This document shows, one piece after another, positions 26,787 through 38,551 of a stretch of 64,000 nt of DNA. Below the pieces are notes generated by a model, which did no database searches, was not told where the DNA came from, and was given only the letters and a program-made list of their open reading frames with translations. A program made the position numbers and the translations under genes. Each line of letters opens with the position of its first letter. Position 1 is the first letter of the stretch. Source of the DNA: Nyssa sinensis (taxonomy: Eukaryota > Streptophyta > Magnoliopsida > Cornales > Nyssaceae). Location: contig CM018041.1 in NCBI GenBank assembly GCA_008638375.1, positions 2,542,001 through 2,606,000 of the forward strand. Reading direction: 5' to 3'.

Positions 26787-27548
26787 TTTTTTTATAGATT
26801 CCGTCACTTTTGATATCAGTCATTGTGTGTTTATAATGGGGCTTGAGAAAAGCTGACTTCTTATTCATAACAAGCAGTTAGTCTTCCTCTGATATATAAT
26901 TGGACAAGTATGCCTATTTATTTGTTAAATTTATGTGCACATGGCTCTTTATGGGTTGCATTCCTCTTTTGCACGAGTTAAACCAGCTTAAATTGCAGTC
27001 ATGTTATGATTTCCCCTCTTTGAAGTAGACGACACCATTTATTTTTTTGGGTTTAATTTACACACTTGATTTGTATTTCTTTGACACCATGCTACAGCAC
27101 CCAAGCTTTGGCATTACAGATTATTACATTATATAAAATGTATTTAGACTATCTATGGAATCAAATAGGCAGCTTAATCTGCAAGCAGTAATAATAGTTT
27201 GTACAATTTTTAGCTATTCGATCTTAATCAGCGTTAAGTCTTTCAAATCAGTCTTTTTTTTTTTTTAAATCAACAAAGAAGAAAAGTTATTGATGTGTAA
27301 AATGAGTACAGCTAAGATTACAAGACATCAATGAAATAAGAAAAGGGAAGCGCAGAAGGCATCATAGAGGAAGCCCACATCCCAACTAAACTAGGTTGGA
27401 ACCTTGGCACCCCACAATCATCTGCCAGCACTACACCCTTGCAAATACCCATTTTTGAGAAATTACACCAAATTCTTCTCAATGGAAAACAGAGCGATTA
27501 AAGAAATGAATGAATACAACATGATTGCGAACATTTATAATGCAATTA
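26787..27548. other. Convergent spacer between B1 and pseudogene P1
   Basis: Holds the B1 3' UTR and, on the other side, the flank of P1. Nothing else coding is visible. It is nearly identical to 61324-62083. Confidence 0.5.
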
Positions 27549-28480
27549 TCATTCTACATCTGAGATGACTTCTAACTTTTGATGGGAGGATCTTTCAGGC
27601 ATAGTTAAACTTGTTCTTGATGGACCTGGAGGGGGAAAAGAGTTTGGGAGGTAAGGCTAGATTCTCTCCTTCCAACATTTGAACCACCACTTTCATGGAA
27701 GGATGATTTATTGTGTACTACCAAATGCACCACAAGACCTACAATTGTTAGGTTCTTTGCAATCTTAGCATCTTGCTTTTCCTCAATCCAGACTCATGGC
27801 TCGTCATGTGATCCAAACGATTGCAAACCCTTTCTTGGAAGTTCATTTCACTAGCGTTCACCACTGTTACATCAATGTTCTTCCGTCGTCCTACCATTTC
27901 AAGCAACAACATTCCAAAACCATAATCATCCGACTTCTATATAAAACTTCTGCTATATAGCCCATGGTACCTCTAGCTGTAATAACTTAGAAAAGGACGT
28001 CTTTGGATTGAAACTGTGCTCTAGCAATATATTCTGAGGTGGAAGATTACTTTTTCACATTCTTGTTCCATGGTGAAGATACTCAATACCCCTGGCTGCG
28101 CCAAGAGAAATATCTTGAAGCTTCTCCCAACTCATTTTTTTAGTGACTCATTTGGTAGGAACTTGTGAATAAGGGCTCTTTTATATCAACTAGGCGAACC
28201 ACATTGACATGGTGAATTAGGCCCATTATTCCCATTTTCATTTATGAACTCCCCCATTGGACTTGGAATTGTTGAGGATCTTAACTGCAACAATATTTTC
28301 ATAAGCTGCTTGGCCCAATTTATCTTTAAAATGATTTTAATCCTTTCAATGTCTACATTAAGAGTACTATCATGTGGGCACTAGAGCTTTGTATTCCTTT
28401 AGGAACTTCTCAATCTTCTTCTGATTTTCTTTTTCTAGTTTGTCTTATTTCAAGACGCTGTAAAATTCTATAGCTGCTTG
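27549..28480 (-). pseudogene. LRK10L-P1, decayed A-type receptor kinase
   Basis: Read on the minus strand, this follows the A1 kinase exon from the end of the transmembrane segment through KIEKFLKEYKALVPT to a C-terminus EVISDVE and a TGA at 27551-27549. The glycine-loop region is deleted, stops and frameshifts interrupt the frame, and the catalytic HFD region is mangled. No ectodomain exon was found upstream on its strand. The same damage is present in P2, so decay preceded the large duplication. It lies head-to-head with gene C, as A genes lie with B genes. Confidence 0.85.
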
Positions 28481-28721
28481 TTCAAGAGAAAACATTTACA
28501 CTCAAAACTTCATTATCAAATTTTGGATTGAATGTAATACTCTTTTTAAAATTTTGGTTGCTTGTACTTTTGTCTTTTGGATGGGAGCTACTTTGTTAAA
28601 TGTGTGTCACCATGTAGGTATTCATGTCATTATTTAAAAGGACTTCATGTGAGATATGTCTCTCTACTTTAGCGAGGCATAACTTAAACAATAGCCAACC
28701 ACCCAAGGGATGCATGTCTAT

Positions 28722-29096
28722 GCTTAGGATTGTCAACGAATCAGATCCTAATCTGAGTTTGATTCATTCATTTAGATATGATACAAATAATTTAATCTGA
28801 TAATTTGATCCAATTTGACAATTTTTCTAATGAAATGGATCGAATATAAATTAAATAAATTGGATTAGTCAATGATTGGATCCGAGTAATATAACATATT
28901 TATTAACTTTCAATATATTATATTATAAAATATATACATGATATATATTAATATCCGATCCGATAGTTAACAAATTTATATTTTGATTAAAAATTTGTTG
29001 ATTCATCAAGAAAATCTACTCCGATTGAATAATTTTCTTAATAAATAAGACTCAAATCAATCCAATGTAATCCGATTCGAATTTGTACCATATTTA
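28722..29096. mobile_element. Small AT-rich inverted-repeat element (MITE-like)
   Basis: A stretch rich in GATCCGA/TCGGATC-type words, with inverted ends (ACGAATCAGATCC near the left, CCGATTCGAATTTGT near the right). It has no coding capacity and is shared with unit 2 at about 63259-63635. Ends are approximate. Confidence 0.35.
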
Positions 29097-29466
29097 GACA
29101 CTATTCTTTTAACCAAAGTGGCTTTCACTGTCCATGAGACCCAAATATGACTCTCTTTCCAATCCATTAAACAACTAAATGTGATGTTATTTAAAAATGA
29201 ATTTAAAGGACTAGATGAAATTTAGAACTTTATGAGTTTAAAATTTACTAAAACTGTCACTTTTAGTAAATATAATTTTAATATATTTAATATCTTCTAA
29301 AACTAATAGATAATATTAACTCCGTTTAATAGATTAACTTTTCTTATTACGTAAAAGAAAATTATTATTACTTAACGTATGTGCTACAAAAACCTAAATA
29401 ATAAAACAATGTTGAAGTTAATTAAATTTCATTAACTCAATATTAATAGTGAGGAGTCATTGATTA

Positions 29467-30404
29467 GGAATGTTGCTCACCCAAGGTGACTCTCCAACTA
29501 AGGTTATCAAATAAATTATTATACTAATATTATATTAAAATAAAAATGGATTCGTAAGACAAATAGTTAAAACTTTTCTACAATATTAGAATCATAGGTC
29601 ATCAAATTGGCTTCAATGTGACTGTTCTAATGTTTAAGTCAAGTTAGAATTGAATAGTAAATTAATTGGTAAGAGAGAATTCATCATAAGTTAAGACGTA
29701 ACTTGAATCATTGTTTATAAGTAATGATCGTTACCAATTTCGACGAAGATTCGAAACGGAATGATTCAATTTAAAATGTATCTATGGATGGAAGTTTTCT
29801 TGTTGATCTCTTCTTCTAGAAGTAGGTTTGTAGAATGGCTTAAAACGGTGGTCAACTCCCTCACTTTGGTTGATAGGATTTTGATGGTAACCTTTCAAAT
29901 TAGTACTTGTCTGTTTCGTAGTGTTAGTATCCAACCCTGTAAGGACACTTGACAATTGTACAAATCAATGTCCAAATTCTTGCCTGTTTCATGTTCGTTC
30001 TATTATTTTATTTTAAAAAATCATCGTTTTATTATTTTATTTTAAAAAATTATTGAACAGACCGCTCTCAATTATTCTAACGGTTAGATAATAAATTACA
30101 TGTTTAATGTACTGTTATAGAGTGACTTTTAATCTAAGACCGTTGGGACCATGGAATAATTATTACTCCTCCCACTTCACTTATTTTCAAATAAAATAAA
30201 ATAAAGTCAAGTCACAAGATGAGTTTGGGATTTGAAATTGATCGCGTGTTTCCATTCTCTTGACGGCAGTGGAACATGTGAATTTCATTTTCTACCCGTA
30301 ATCACACACCCTGTTGGTACCAACCAAGAAGCCACAAAACTACTGATCTTAGATTCAGCTTATTTCCAGTGTGAAGTGTCTCTCTAACCATCTCAAAACT
30401 TAGG
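29467..30404. other. Upstream region of gene C
   Basis: Non-coding. Its left part may continue the large duplication, but the window ends before this can be tested. The promoter of C should lie within the last few hundred bases; I see no clear TATA box that I would defend. The small open frame at 29761-29952 has no recognisable similarity. Confidence 0.4.
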
Positions 30405-31311
30405 ATGATGCCATTGACAAGAAAAACCAGTGCAGCATCAGCATGGCTCATCGCCCTCGTCCATGCTTTATGTCTCACTGTATGTATCACTAAGAAGAAC
30501 AACCAAACCTGCAGCTCCTCTTGCGGAGACATCCAAAACATCAAATACCCTTTTCGATTGAAAGATGATCCTTCTAGGTGTGGCCATAGCCACTACGAGT
30601 TGTATTGCGAGAACAATCGTACCATTGTGCAATTGGATCAGACGAAGTACTATGTCCGAGAGATCAGGTCCAACGAAAAAACTATATTGATTGTGGATCC
30701 TCTCGTAAAGAAGGGTAACTGTTTCTCCACTCCCCTCTATTCTTTAACGCTTGAAAACATGACCAAACTAAATCTACCTTATACATATTATAATGTTATA
30801 GTTTTCATGAACTGTAAAGAGCCAATCAGTCGCCATAATTATGTGCCTATCATTCCTTGCCATATGAATGGCTCTTCCCCTGCATCTTCATCTTCATCTA
30901 CATCTTCCTTGGAAACAAATGCTTATGCGTTCGTAGGACAATATGCAACCTTGAGTGACATCCTGCTGTCATGTACGATTGGGGTAACCGTGCCGGCACC
31001 AAATTTGGAAGAATGGCATTTCAGCAATGCTTCTGCGTCTGATTTACAAGATGCCTTGCTTATGGGATTTGAGCTTTCATTTGATCACGGCTGTAAGGGT
31101 TACCAATGATGCCTAACAAAATTTAATAGTCCACTGTAATGGCCCTTCTACTCTGTTTTTTTTTTTAAACTATTTTTTTTTATTTTATGTTTTACATGTG
31201 CAGCGTCTTTGGATCAGTGGCATAATTTTATGCGGTTCTTGATCCAGATTCTATAAAGCTTTCTATACACATTAGGAGGTAAGGTTTTGTGATATATCTC
31301 ACTTAATTTTG

Positions 31312-31346
<35 letters not shown>

Positions 31347-31638
31347 TTGTTCTCTCTCACTGAATGTTCTCTCTCAAATTATGATTCTTAAAAATATGAA
31401 ACACAAAGGTGCTGAGTTATTATTATTCTTATATTTGTTATAGTTTATTGATTGGGATTTTACATAGACTATCTGGTCCATTATCCTTGATTCATCGAAA
31501 AAACAGTGAAACACTTCTCGTTAAACCAATACGATCTGGTAAAGGCTCTTCTACTTTTTACTAATTTTACCTTATGTTTTACCTGTGCAGCGTATAGGGA
31601 TTTCAAGGATTTCCTGTTAAACATTATATACACATTAG
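30405..31638 (+). CDS. LRK10L-C, B-type ectodomain gene without kinase exon
   Basis: Exon 1 (30405-31092) encodes a signal peptide, a GUB_WAK_bind domain (KYPFRLKDDPSRCG, YELYCENNRT) and a WAK_assoc-like part with LLMGFELSF. The donor GGCT|GTAAGG leaves phase 1. A 48-bp microexon at 31591-31638 has good borders (TGTGCAG before, GTAAGG after), is open in that phase and ends in phase 1, just as the B microexon does; it reads YRDFKDFLLNIIYTLG. The kinase exon that should follow is absent through 34.4 kb, where a copia remnant lies instead. The gene is thus a truncated receptor, a receptor-like protein, or dead. Reading through the last donor adds a serine/leucine tract from a TC repeat before a stop at about 31721. 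Confidence 0.7.
31204..31278 (+). pseudogene. Duplicated, dead microexon of gene C
   Basis: An exon-like unit preceded by TTTACATGTGCAG and followed by GTAAGG, parallel to the live microexon 387 bp downstream. The two start alike (CGTCTTTGG, CGTATAGGG) and end alike (ACACATTAG), and their flanks are also similar. It has stops in all three phases, so it can only be skipped or end translation. Confidence 0.6.
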
Positions 31639-31648
31639 GTAAGGTTTT

Positions 31649-31650
<2 letters not shown>

Positions 31651-31691
<41 letters not shown>
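31651..31691. repeat. (TC)n microsatellite
   Basis: An uninterrupted run of about 20 TC units just after the second microexon of gene C. An (AT)n run lies at 31317-31344 at the matching place of the duplicated unit. Confidence 0.95.
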
Positions 31692-31692
<1 letters not shown>

Positions 31693-32690
31693 ACAGGGTA
31701 ATAATCTGTTTAAAATTATGAAACACAATGTGCGGTGTTATTATAATTCTTATGTGAGTTATAAAATGCTGTAAATGAGTAAAATTGCCTAGTAAATTAT
31801 CCGTCGGTTAAAATTAACAAGTTTGAATTATTTATGTTTCAAGTCGATTATCAAATGGGCTTTTAATCGAACTAATCATAAGTTACATGAAGTTTTTTAT
31901 ATAATATTAAAGTTTTTATTGTCTTAGACAAACTCGGTAAATTTATGAGATTGAAAATATGTTTAAACTTACTAATTTATCTCATAAGTCAATTTTAAAA
32001 GAATCTCCAACTGAATTGATTATAAGTTGAGTTCAAATAATTGAGTTCGTTTCACAATCCTACTTATTTATTGATTGAAGTTTTACACAAGTTTTAAAAA
32101 AAATCTGTATTTTGTAACAACTTTGCTACCAAGTCACTACATTTTAAACACTATCATCCTTTTTCTTTTTTTTGGTATTCTAATTTTTGCTCTCTTTCAA
32201 CCATGACAACGACGGACATGGGGGCAAGGACGACCACCCCAAGAGAATTTTGAAAATCTATTTTTTTAATTCTATTTCACTAATTTTTTTAAAAAACAAA
32301 TTAATAATTTCTTTTCATATTTTCAAAAGAAACTCCAAAATTCTAAGGTTTGTATTTTGATCTACCTCAGGTTTAATTTTTGGATTCCCCCATGAGCCAC
32401 CACCAGGATGGGTATATGAAAGAGTTTTTATCCATTGTACCAGAACTATCGGTAAATTATTCTCAGTTAGTGTTATTGCCTACATTTTCATGTACAAAAT
32501 GAAAGATGATGCTTATACAGTGTACTTTTAAAGTATGTGGGTGTTTGGTAGGATGTTTAACTTGCTTAAAAACGGGGTTTTGAAATCAAAACATGATTTT
32601 GATCAAAATAGTCGGTGTTTGGCATTTTTTTCAAAATTTTGTTTTGATTGTAAGATCCATCAAATTCTGTTTGTAAAATAAGGTATTGCT
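31692..32690. other. Spacer with TCGA-rich repeat fragment
   Basis: Around 31790-32070 there is a diverged relative of the repeat at 43856-44183 and 37010-37330 (TAATCGAACTAATCATAAG, then phrases around GAGTTCAAATAATTGAG). No kinase remnant is seen, which matters for gene C. The rest is AT-rich without identifiable content. Confidence 0.4.
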
Positions 32691-33430
32691 TGCTTGTGAC
32701 GTTCTTCAAAGTTATAGCATGTATTCTTCCAAACCGGTTACCACTCCTATTAACACTAAGACTCAGCTCTCTACCCATGAAAGTTTTTTATTACCTGATC
32801 CTACAAAGTATCATTATATTGTTGGTTCTTTATAATATTTTACTTTTACCCCTCTAGACCTTCCTTTTGTTGTTAATGTTGTGTCTCAATTCAAGCATGC
32901 ACCTCGTGATTGTCATCTACAAAAAGTTAAACGTATTCTTCATTTTTTTAAAATGCACTCTTGATCATGGGTTACACCTTTACCCATCTTCACTCACTTC
33001 TCTACAAATCTTATTCCGATGTTGATTGGATTGGTTGCTCCGTTAATCATTGTTCTAAGACTAGCTATTGTATTTTTTTGGGCAAAAATCTTTTGTCTCG
33101 ATCTAATAATTGCTAAGAAACAATCAACAATTTCTTGTTCTAGTGTCAAATATGAATATCATTCTCTAGCATTTAGTGTTCTTGATACCATTTGGATTCA
33201 AAGTATTGATTTACATGTTTTTCTTTCTCAGTCGGTGATCATTTTCTATATAATATTAGTACTACTTATCTGTTAATCCCATTTTTAATGCTAAAACGAA
33301 ACATATTAAGATTTGAATTTCATTTTATTCGAGAAAATATTTTTATAGGTGATAATGTTATTCATTATGTTGCTACTGAAGATCAGTTAACTAACATATT
33401 CAGGAAAGGGTTACTATCAGAAAAATTCAA
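32690..33430 (+). mobile_element. Ty1/copia pol remnant (RT end and RNase H)
   Basis: Conceptual translation across several frames gives phrases typical of copia polyproteins: TPINTKTQLSTHES, DPTKYHYIVGSL, VNVVSQFKHAPRDCHLQ, DWIGCSV, TSYCIFLGKNLLSRS, LAFSVLDTIWIQS, FHFIREKIFIGDNVIHYVATEDQL. Stops and frameshifts interrupt it, and gag, integrase and most of the reverse transcriptase are missing. It is a 5'-truncated dead retrotransposon. Confidence 0.88.
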
Positions 33431-33489
33431 AAAAAAAAAAAAAAAAATCAATATGATCTGAATGTTCTTTTTCTAATCACACTCAAATT

Positions 33490-33700
33490 GCGGGAAAATG
33501 TTAGTGATATTAAATATTGGGTAATATATACATTTGTATAACGAGTAAATTAAAAGTCATTGTACAATTATTTCACTATATTCACGTTATCATGGACTTC
33601 CTCGTATCTTAGTAAAATCATGCAATAGTGGAGCAATTTCTATCCATTATCAACGCTCCGGCCTGATTTCTTATTCCTCTATTTTTTCAACACTGGTTTT
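33490..33700 (+). mobile_element. Polypurine tract and start of copia 3' LTR
   Basis: GCGGGAAAA is followed at 33499 by TGTTAG, the usual copia LTR start, 70 bp after the pol remnant. The LTR probably runs about 200 bp; its right end is not clear. No 5' LTR was found. Confidence 0.5.
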
Positions 33701-33834
33701 ACCCTCATTGGAACAATAAACAAAGGCATTTATGTTAAGAGAAATATTACGGTCAATCACAAGTAATAAAAATTCACGATCTGATTAGCGCATGTGATGT
33801 ATACGTGCGCATGATATTAACGCGTGAATTATAG

Positions 33835-34330
33835 GTAAAAAACGGTTAATCCAGCCAGTTTTATGATTGACTAAAAAATTGAATGGATTTGTGTGAACTG
33901 GTTGGATTGTAAATAGTTACCAAAAAAAAAATTGACTTAAGAATCAAAATTTTAAGGATTTATCCTCACGAATGATATTAAAATACCTTTAAGATATATT
34001 TAATATATCTATAAGATATTTTTACTTTTTATTATCATGTTTATGGAATATTTAACTTGAATTTAACTATAGATTTGATACTTCATAGAATTTTTTGTTC
34101 AATATTAATTTATTAGATATGATAATATAATAATATGTTATTTAACATATTACACTCATATTTTATTATTTATCTATTTTGATTTACTTTAGAATATACT
34201 TTAAAATATGTGTTTAATATTTTAAAATATCCTTTTAATATTTTAATAATATAATCGGTTTGACTAGTTGACTCACTGGTTGAATCAGTCACCGATTAAC
34301 CTGATTCCTTTACTGAGTTGATGTTGCCAT
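33835..34330. mobile_element. MITE-like element with GGTTAATC ends
   Basis: Left ACGGTTAATCCAGCC and right CACCGATTAACCTGATT are rough inverted repeats. The inside is AT-rich with no open frame. The right end reads CGGTTTGACTAGTTGAC, typical of a common plant small-transposon family. Confidence 0.4.
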
Positions 34331-34419
34331 GGAATTTAATAACTATGGTTGAAAGTGTATATACCATTGCTGTGCGTTTATATTTGATTCCTCTATATTA
34401 GGATACACAGTTTACTTAC

Positions 34420-36668
34420 CAGAACAGCCTCTATTTCTTTGTCCGTGACTGGTGTGCGTTTTGGCTGAAGAGAAGCTTTCCCTCCAACAGCAGTGTTTAT
34501 GGGTGCTGCTGAACGTCCAACCTTGAAATGAAAATTTGTTGAGCGTCGCCATCCCTTGCTGCAGCCTGAGTTTGGGATGAAGAACCTATATACATTGATA
34601 ACAAAAAATAATTCAAGACTAGGTCATTAATATACAGATGACACCTGTATACAGAATGTCCAATTCTTTCCGGAATGGTGCTGTAACAAATAATTGTGGT
34701 ATGCATTGCAGTAAAAGCTTTCATAAATCACCATTTCGTAGGATGAATTTAAATTTACTTTGACGGTAACTACCACAGCCAAATGAGTTAACAGAGAAAA
34801 TCTGAGATTTGCCCCTTAAAGTTACTGGTCCAGCTTAAAGATATGTTTGAGGTTGGATTGAACAGATGGTAAATGAGACGTTGAATTCGATTAGTAATGA
34901 GGCCTAACTCCATACAGTGAGGGACTCTCTTTTTTCTTTGCTATTATTATTGCTATCTTTCTCGCCTGATAAACGTTTATCAAATACGAATATCTGGGAG
35001 CATATAAGGAAATTTTCTGTAAATGACAGATCATTTGCTGGGAAGAGAGCTCTCCAAGTAGGCACTAAAAAAGCCCATGGCCTATTAGGCTGGGCTATGG
35101 GTTGCTGAGGCAGCTGAACAGGCTGTTGACTATCTCGTATTGGCCATCGCCCCAAACCTCAAATAATTAAACATCTGAGATCTATTGAGAATGGCTCAAG
35201 CTCAGCTTGTTGAAGCAAATAGTAAGCCAGAGGATCAATCATAGCCAATTATATCCCTTCAAAATGGCACTTTCCCAGTTCCCATTTGCTGCAGAAGTGA
35301 TAGCCACCAGGCACAGGCTATGGGTTGTTGTGACTAGCATTGTCATGAGGATTCACTCTCCTTTTGGGTGTCCTTTGAATGAATCATGTTACTTATCAAA
35401 AAAGAGAGAGGAAAAAAAAAGCATTTTCATGAGAGGATTATGATCATCTAGCTAGGCATGGCTCTGGAATTCCTATTTCTCACAATTATACTGTACATAT
35501 AACCAAATTTGCAAAACTGGAAGCTTATTGTTTTAATTTACCATCCCTTAAATAGTGGCGTAATATTCTGGCTTTCACAGACCAATAGGGCTGCCATGCT
35601 CGTTGAAATTGTGGACTATGTCAAGTTCCTACGGCTCCAAGTTAAGGTAAACTACCCTAGAATTGTTTCTGAAATTTGGCATTCTTTATTTGCTGATCAC
35701 TTAACCATGACTATATCTGACATAATTTCATGTAATTAAGAGTCAAGAAGGATCCAAATATCTTAGTTCGCTTATTTCTATATAAAGCATCAGACATGAA
35801 ATGATATAGGTTTTCTTTGGATGCCATATAAATTGTTTTTACTGTTACCCTTATTATTATCTACACTGAAGTTGGTGCCAAAGTTCTAAAAGTTGCCTGA
35901 CCAATCCCACAAATTCCTAATTTCAGATCTGCATATATTTGATCCGAACAGCCTTTTCTTATTTCTTCCTCTGTTTTCTCTCTCCCTTTGTTTTCCCCTG
36001 TTCCCTTCCCATAAATGACAGAAAGCATTCGTTTTGTATATATATCATACACATGTATTGCGGTTTTGAAGGGGCCCAATTACATATTTCTCCATAGCAT
36101 GTGATCAGGATCAAATAACAACTACCCAGTGGTTGATTTGACAGAACAACAAACCAGGGAGGTCCAAACCCTGAAATTATCAATCCACTACGCACTTGAT
36201 CTAATCGATCCACTTGTTAATAGGTTAAAATCTCAATAGCACAAAAAAAAAAAGAATGAAAGAAAACACAATCATCCAAAACTGATTGAATAACTACATA
36301 ATAATCAACCATAACTATGGATAAAGAGACACAGGAAGATTGTGGAAGAGGTGAGGAGGAAGCATGAATAAAAAAGTAAAAGAAAAAAAATCATAACATG
36401 CCAAATGAAGTAAACCAAATTGAGGTTTGATACGATAAAGGGGAGAATTAAAACGAAAAAAAATCACAAAACAAAAACGTTGCGAGATTAGAAGGTAAGA
36501 GTGATGACCTGACGCTGAGGGTTTTGGGTGTCTTCGTGGGAATTTTATGAGGGGAATTCTCTTCATCGCTTCGAGTCCGACCATCTCTATCTCCAAACCA
36601 GAAAAAAAGGAAGATTCGCTACTTGCAGTTGTCGAAGAAGGGTCCATTTTGGAAGCCGAACACCGCAT
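34420..36668 (-). pseudogene. Small conserved plant gene, frame broken (perhaps KGD4/MRPS36-like)
   Basis: Exon 1 is 36668-36509; its protein contains EAMKRIPLIKFPRRHPKPS and it ends at CAG|GTCATC in phase 1. Exon 2 is 34585-34420 (166 bp) with AG and GTAAGT borders. Entered in phase 1 it reads SSSQTQAAARDGDAQQIF and then stops. One frame over, the second half reads VGGKASLQPKRTPVTDKEIE. The two halves together look like one conserved protein, so one base is missing or two are extra. From memory the motif resembles a plant mitochondrial KGD4/MRPS36-type protein, but I am not sure of this. A final short exon to the left was not found. It may be a pseudogene or a sequence error. Confidence 0.5.
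35581..35646 (+). pseudogene. Orphan bHLH transcription-factor exon
   Basis: A 66-bp exon with acceptor TTTCACAG and donor GTAAAC encodes RAAMLVEIVDYVKFLRLQVK. This is the helix-2 exon of the UNE12/LRL (bHLH subfamily XI) type. No other exon of such a gene (basic region, helix 1, C-terminal part) is visible nearby. It lies inside the intron of the minus-strand gene around it. A relic or captured exon. Confidence 0.7.
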
Positions 36669-38438
36669 ATGTTAACGGGTCAGGGGATGGGTCTTTCCAC
36701 TAATTAAACGACGCAGTTTCATTTTCCATCCAACTTTTTCCTTTGGTAGTTGGTTTGGAAAAGGAAAAAATGAAGAAAATGAGGGCAGAAAATTAATTAC
36801 GAGGGGAAACTTATTGGGCAGTGTAGTCTTTTTCTTCTTTTTATTATTTGAATAATTAATGAGAGGAAAAATAGGATAATTCTTTTCACTTGTTTAGGAG
36901 AGATAAATGTTGGTAAGAAAAATAGTGAAGTGTTGTATTATATGCGTAGAATGAATAAAATAAAATATTTTTTTGTATTAAAAATAATGATAAAATGATA
37001 ATGATTGTAAATTAGTTAAGTTAAGTTGAGTCGAGTCGAGTTGAGTTATTTAAAATTGATTCATTAAATTAAACGATCTTTAAATCATATTTAATCACAA
37101 TTTATTAATTTTTTGAGTTAATTTCGAACGAATTTTTAATCAAGTCAATTACAAGTCGAGTTCTAGTAACTTAGTTTTTTAAATATAAAATTAGACAATT
37201 TACTGGCTTATTGAGCTAAGTTTAATTAATTAATAAGTCTCAAAATATGTTTAAGCTTAATTTGTTTATTTTACGAATCAATTTCAAATAAGACTCTAAT
37301 TAAGTTGACAATAAGCCAAACTCAAATATCTTTGTACAAAATGAGTAATTATATGACATGCAATCTTCTTTTCACATCATTTAAAATACAAATTTAATAT
37401 TAAAATTTAGAAAATGTAGCATTAACCAAAAAATTAGTGTTTTCACCAAACTCAAAAGTCTTGTGTAGTGTTTAAGTGAATTGTTAAAAGTATTAAATAT
37501 ATTATATAAATAAAAAAATAAATGTTTTTGAAACGAAAGTTTAAAAGAAACTTCTCAATGGTATTTTTTTTTAAACGAATGTTTAGACTTCAAAACATTT
37601 AAACGAGTGTTTCAAAAACATCGAAAAAAATATTTAAATATAAAAAAAGTTTTGATTTAAACTTTAAACCACTCATTTCAAAAATGCAACTCCCCGTTCA
37701 AATAGGCTTATACCCCACAATGCTATGAGAAACCAAAAATCAATTTGGCTACCCCATGTAGTATATTAGGCCTCAAAGTGGAGCTAAAAAGTAATAACTC
37801 GAACTCCCAAGGATCATTTTTTAAAATAAAAAAAAATTCTATCTCTTTATACAATCGGTTATAATTCGAGTCTTCCAAGTTCTTTCTAGGATTCGAGTCC
37901 CATCCCTCGTGTGCATCTCCCTCCCTATTGATGTACTAAAATTAAAAAAAAAATTCTTTATGCTTAGTTTGAAAATTTTGGAGAGAAAATAATAGAAAAA
38001 AATTTAAAATAAAAAGAGAAAAAATGTTTATTTTTATCTTATTTAATAGTTTATGAGAAAAAAAATATCATTATTTATTGTTTAAACAATTAGTGAAAGA
38101 AAAAAAAATTGACAATTATATTCTTTATTTTTTTATGTTTAGAATTTTAAATTATTTCATTTATAAATATTTTTAGTATTTTAAAAAATTTTATTAAAAT
38201 AATTTATTTTTTTTATCAAATCTCTCAACTTTTAAAAAAATAAAAAAAAATGAGATAAAAATCATAAAATCTTTAAATTTTTTCTCCTATATTTTCTCAC
38301 CAAATCCTTTTACTTTTGAAAAGATTAAAAAAGTGAGACAAAAACTTCAAAATTTCTTTTCTAGCCTTTTCTTTTTTCACTGTTAAAATCTTGCAAACAA
38401 AAATTTAAAAACATGGCGTCGCAGCACCCAAACACGGC
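36669..38438. other. Spacer between two divergent small genes
   Basis: Probably holds promoters at both ends. Around 37010-37330 there is a member of the TCGA-rich repeat family (GAGTCGAGTCGAGTTGAG). Around 37580-37690 is a small inverted-repeat stretch like the one at 13800-13930. The rest is A/T tracts with no coding signal. Confidence 0.4.
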
Positions 38439-38551
38439 ATGAATTTTCCAAGGCAAAGCCGTAAAGAACATAACGCCGCCAGTCTCTCTAATCGGTTTTT
38501 GAGAAGGCCAGAAGGGTGGGGGATATTTGGTTTCTGGGGAGACGACGAAGT

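Larger units (their letters stand above)
16697..29466. repeat. Large segmental duplication, unit 1
   Basis: From about 16697 (TAACAATTCATACTA) this region is collinear with 49668-64000 in the same orientation. It includes complete genes A1 and B1, pseudogene P1 and all spacers. Position 29466 corresponds to the window end, so the true right edge is unknown. Unit 1 is shorter by about 1.5 kb because of insertions or deletions near 17.0 kb and in the B1 intron. Confidence 0.95.

Noticed and set aside
27549..28480. P1 as a functional kinase with several small introns
   Set aside because: The glycine-loop region is deleted and the catalytic HFD region is damaged. No splice pattern restores them, and P2 shares the damage.
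31481..31726. Arg/Glu repeat protein on the minus strand
   Set aside because: It is only the translation of the (TC)n microsatellite.
33019..33276. 85-codon frame read as a hydrophobic membrane protein
   Set aside because: The copia RNase H motifs lie in overlapping frames; this is a shadow of a dead retrotransposon.
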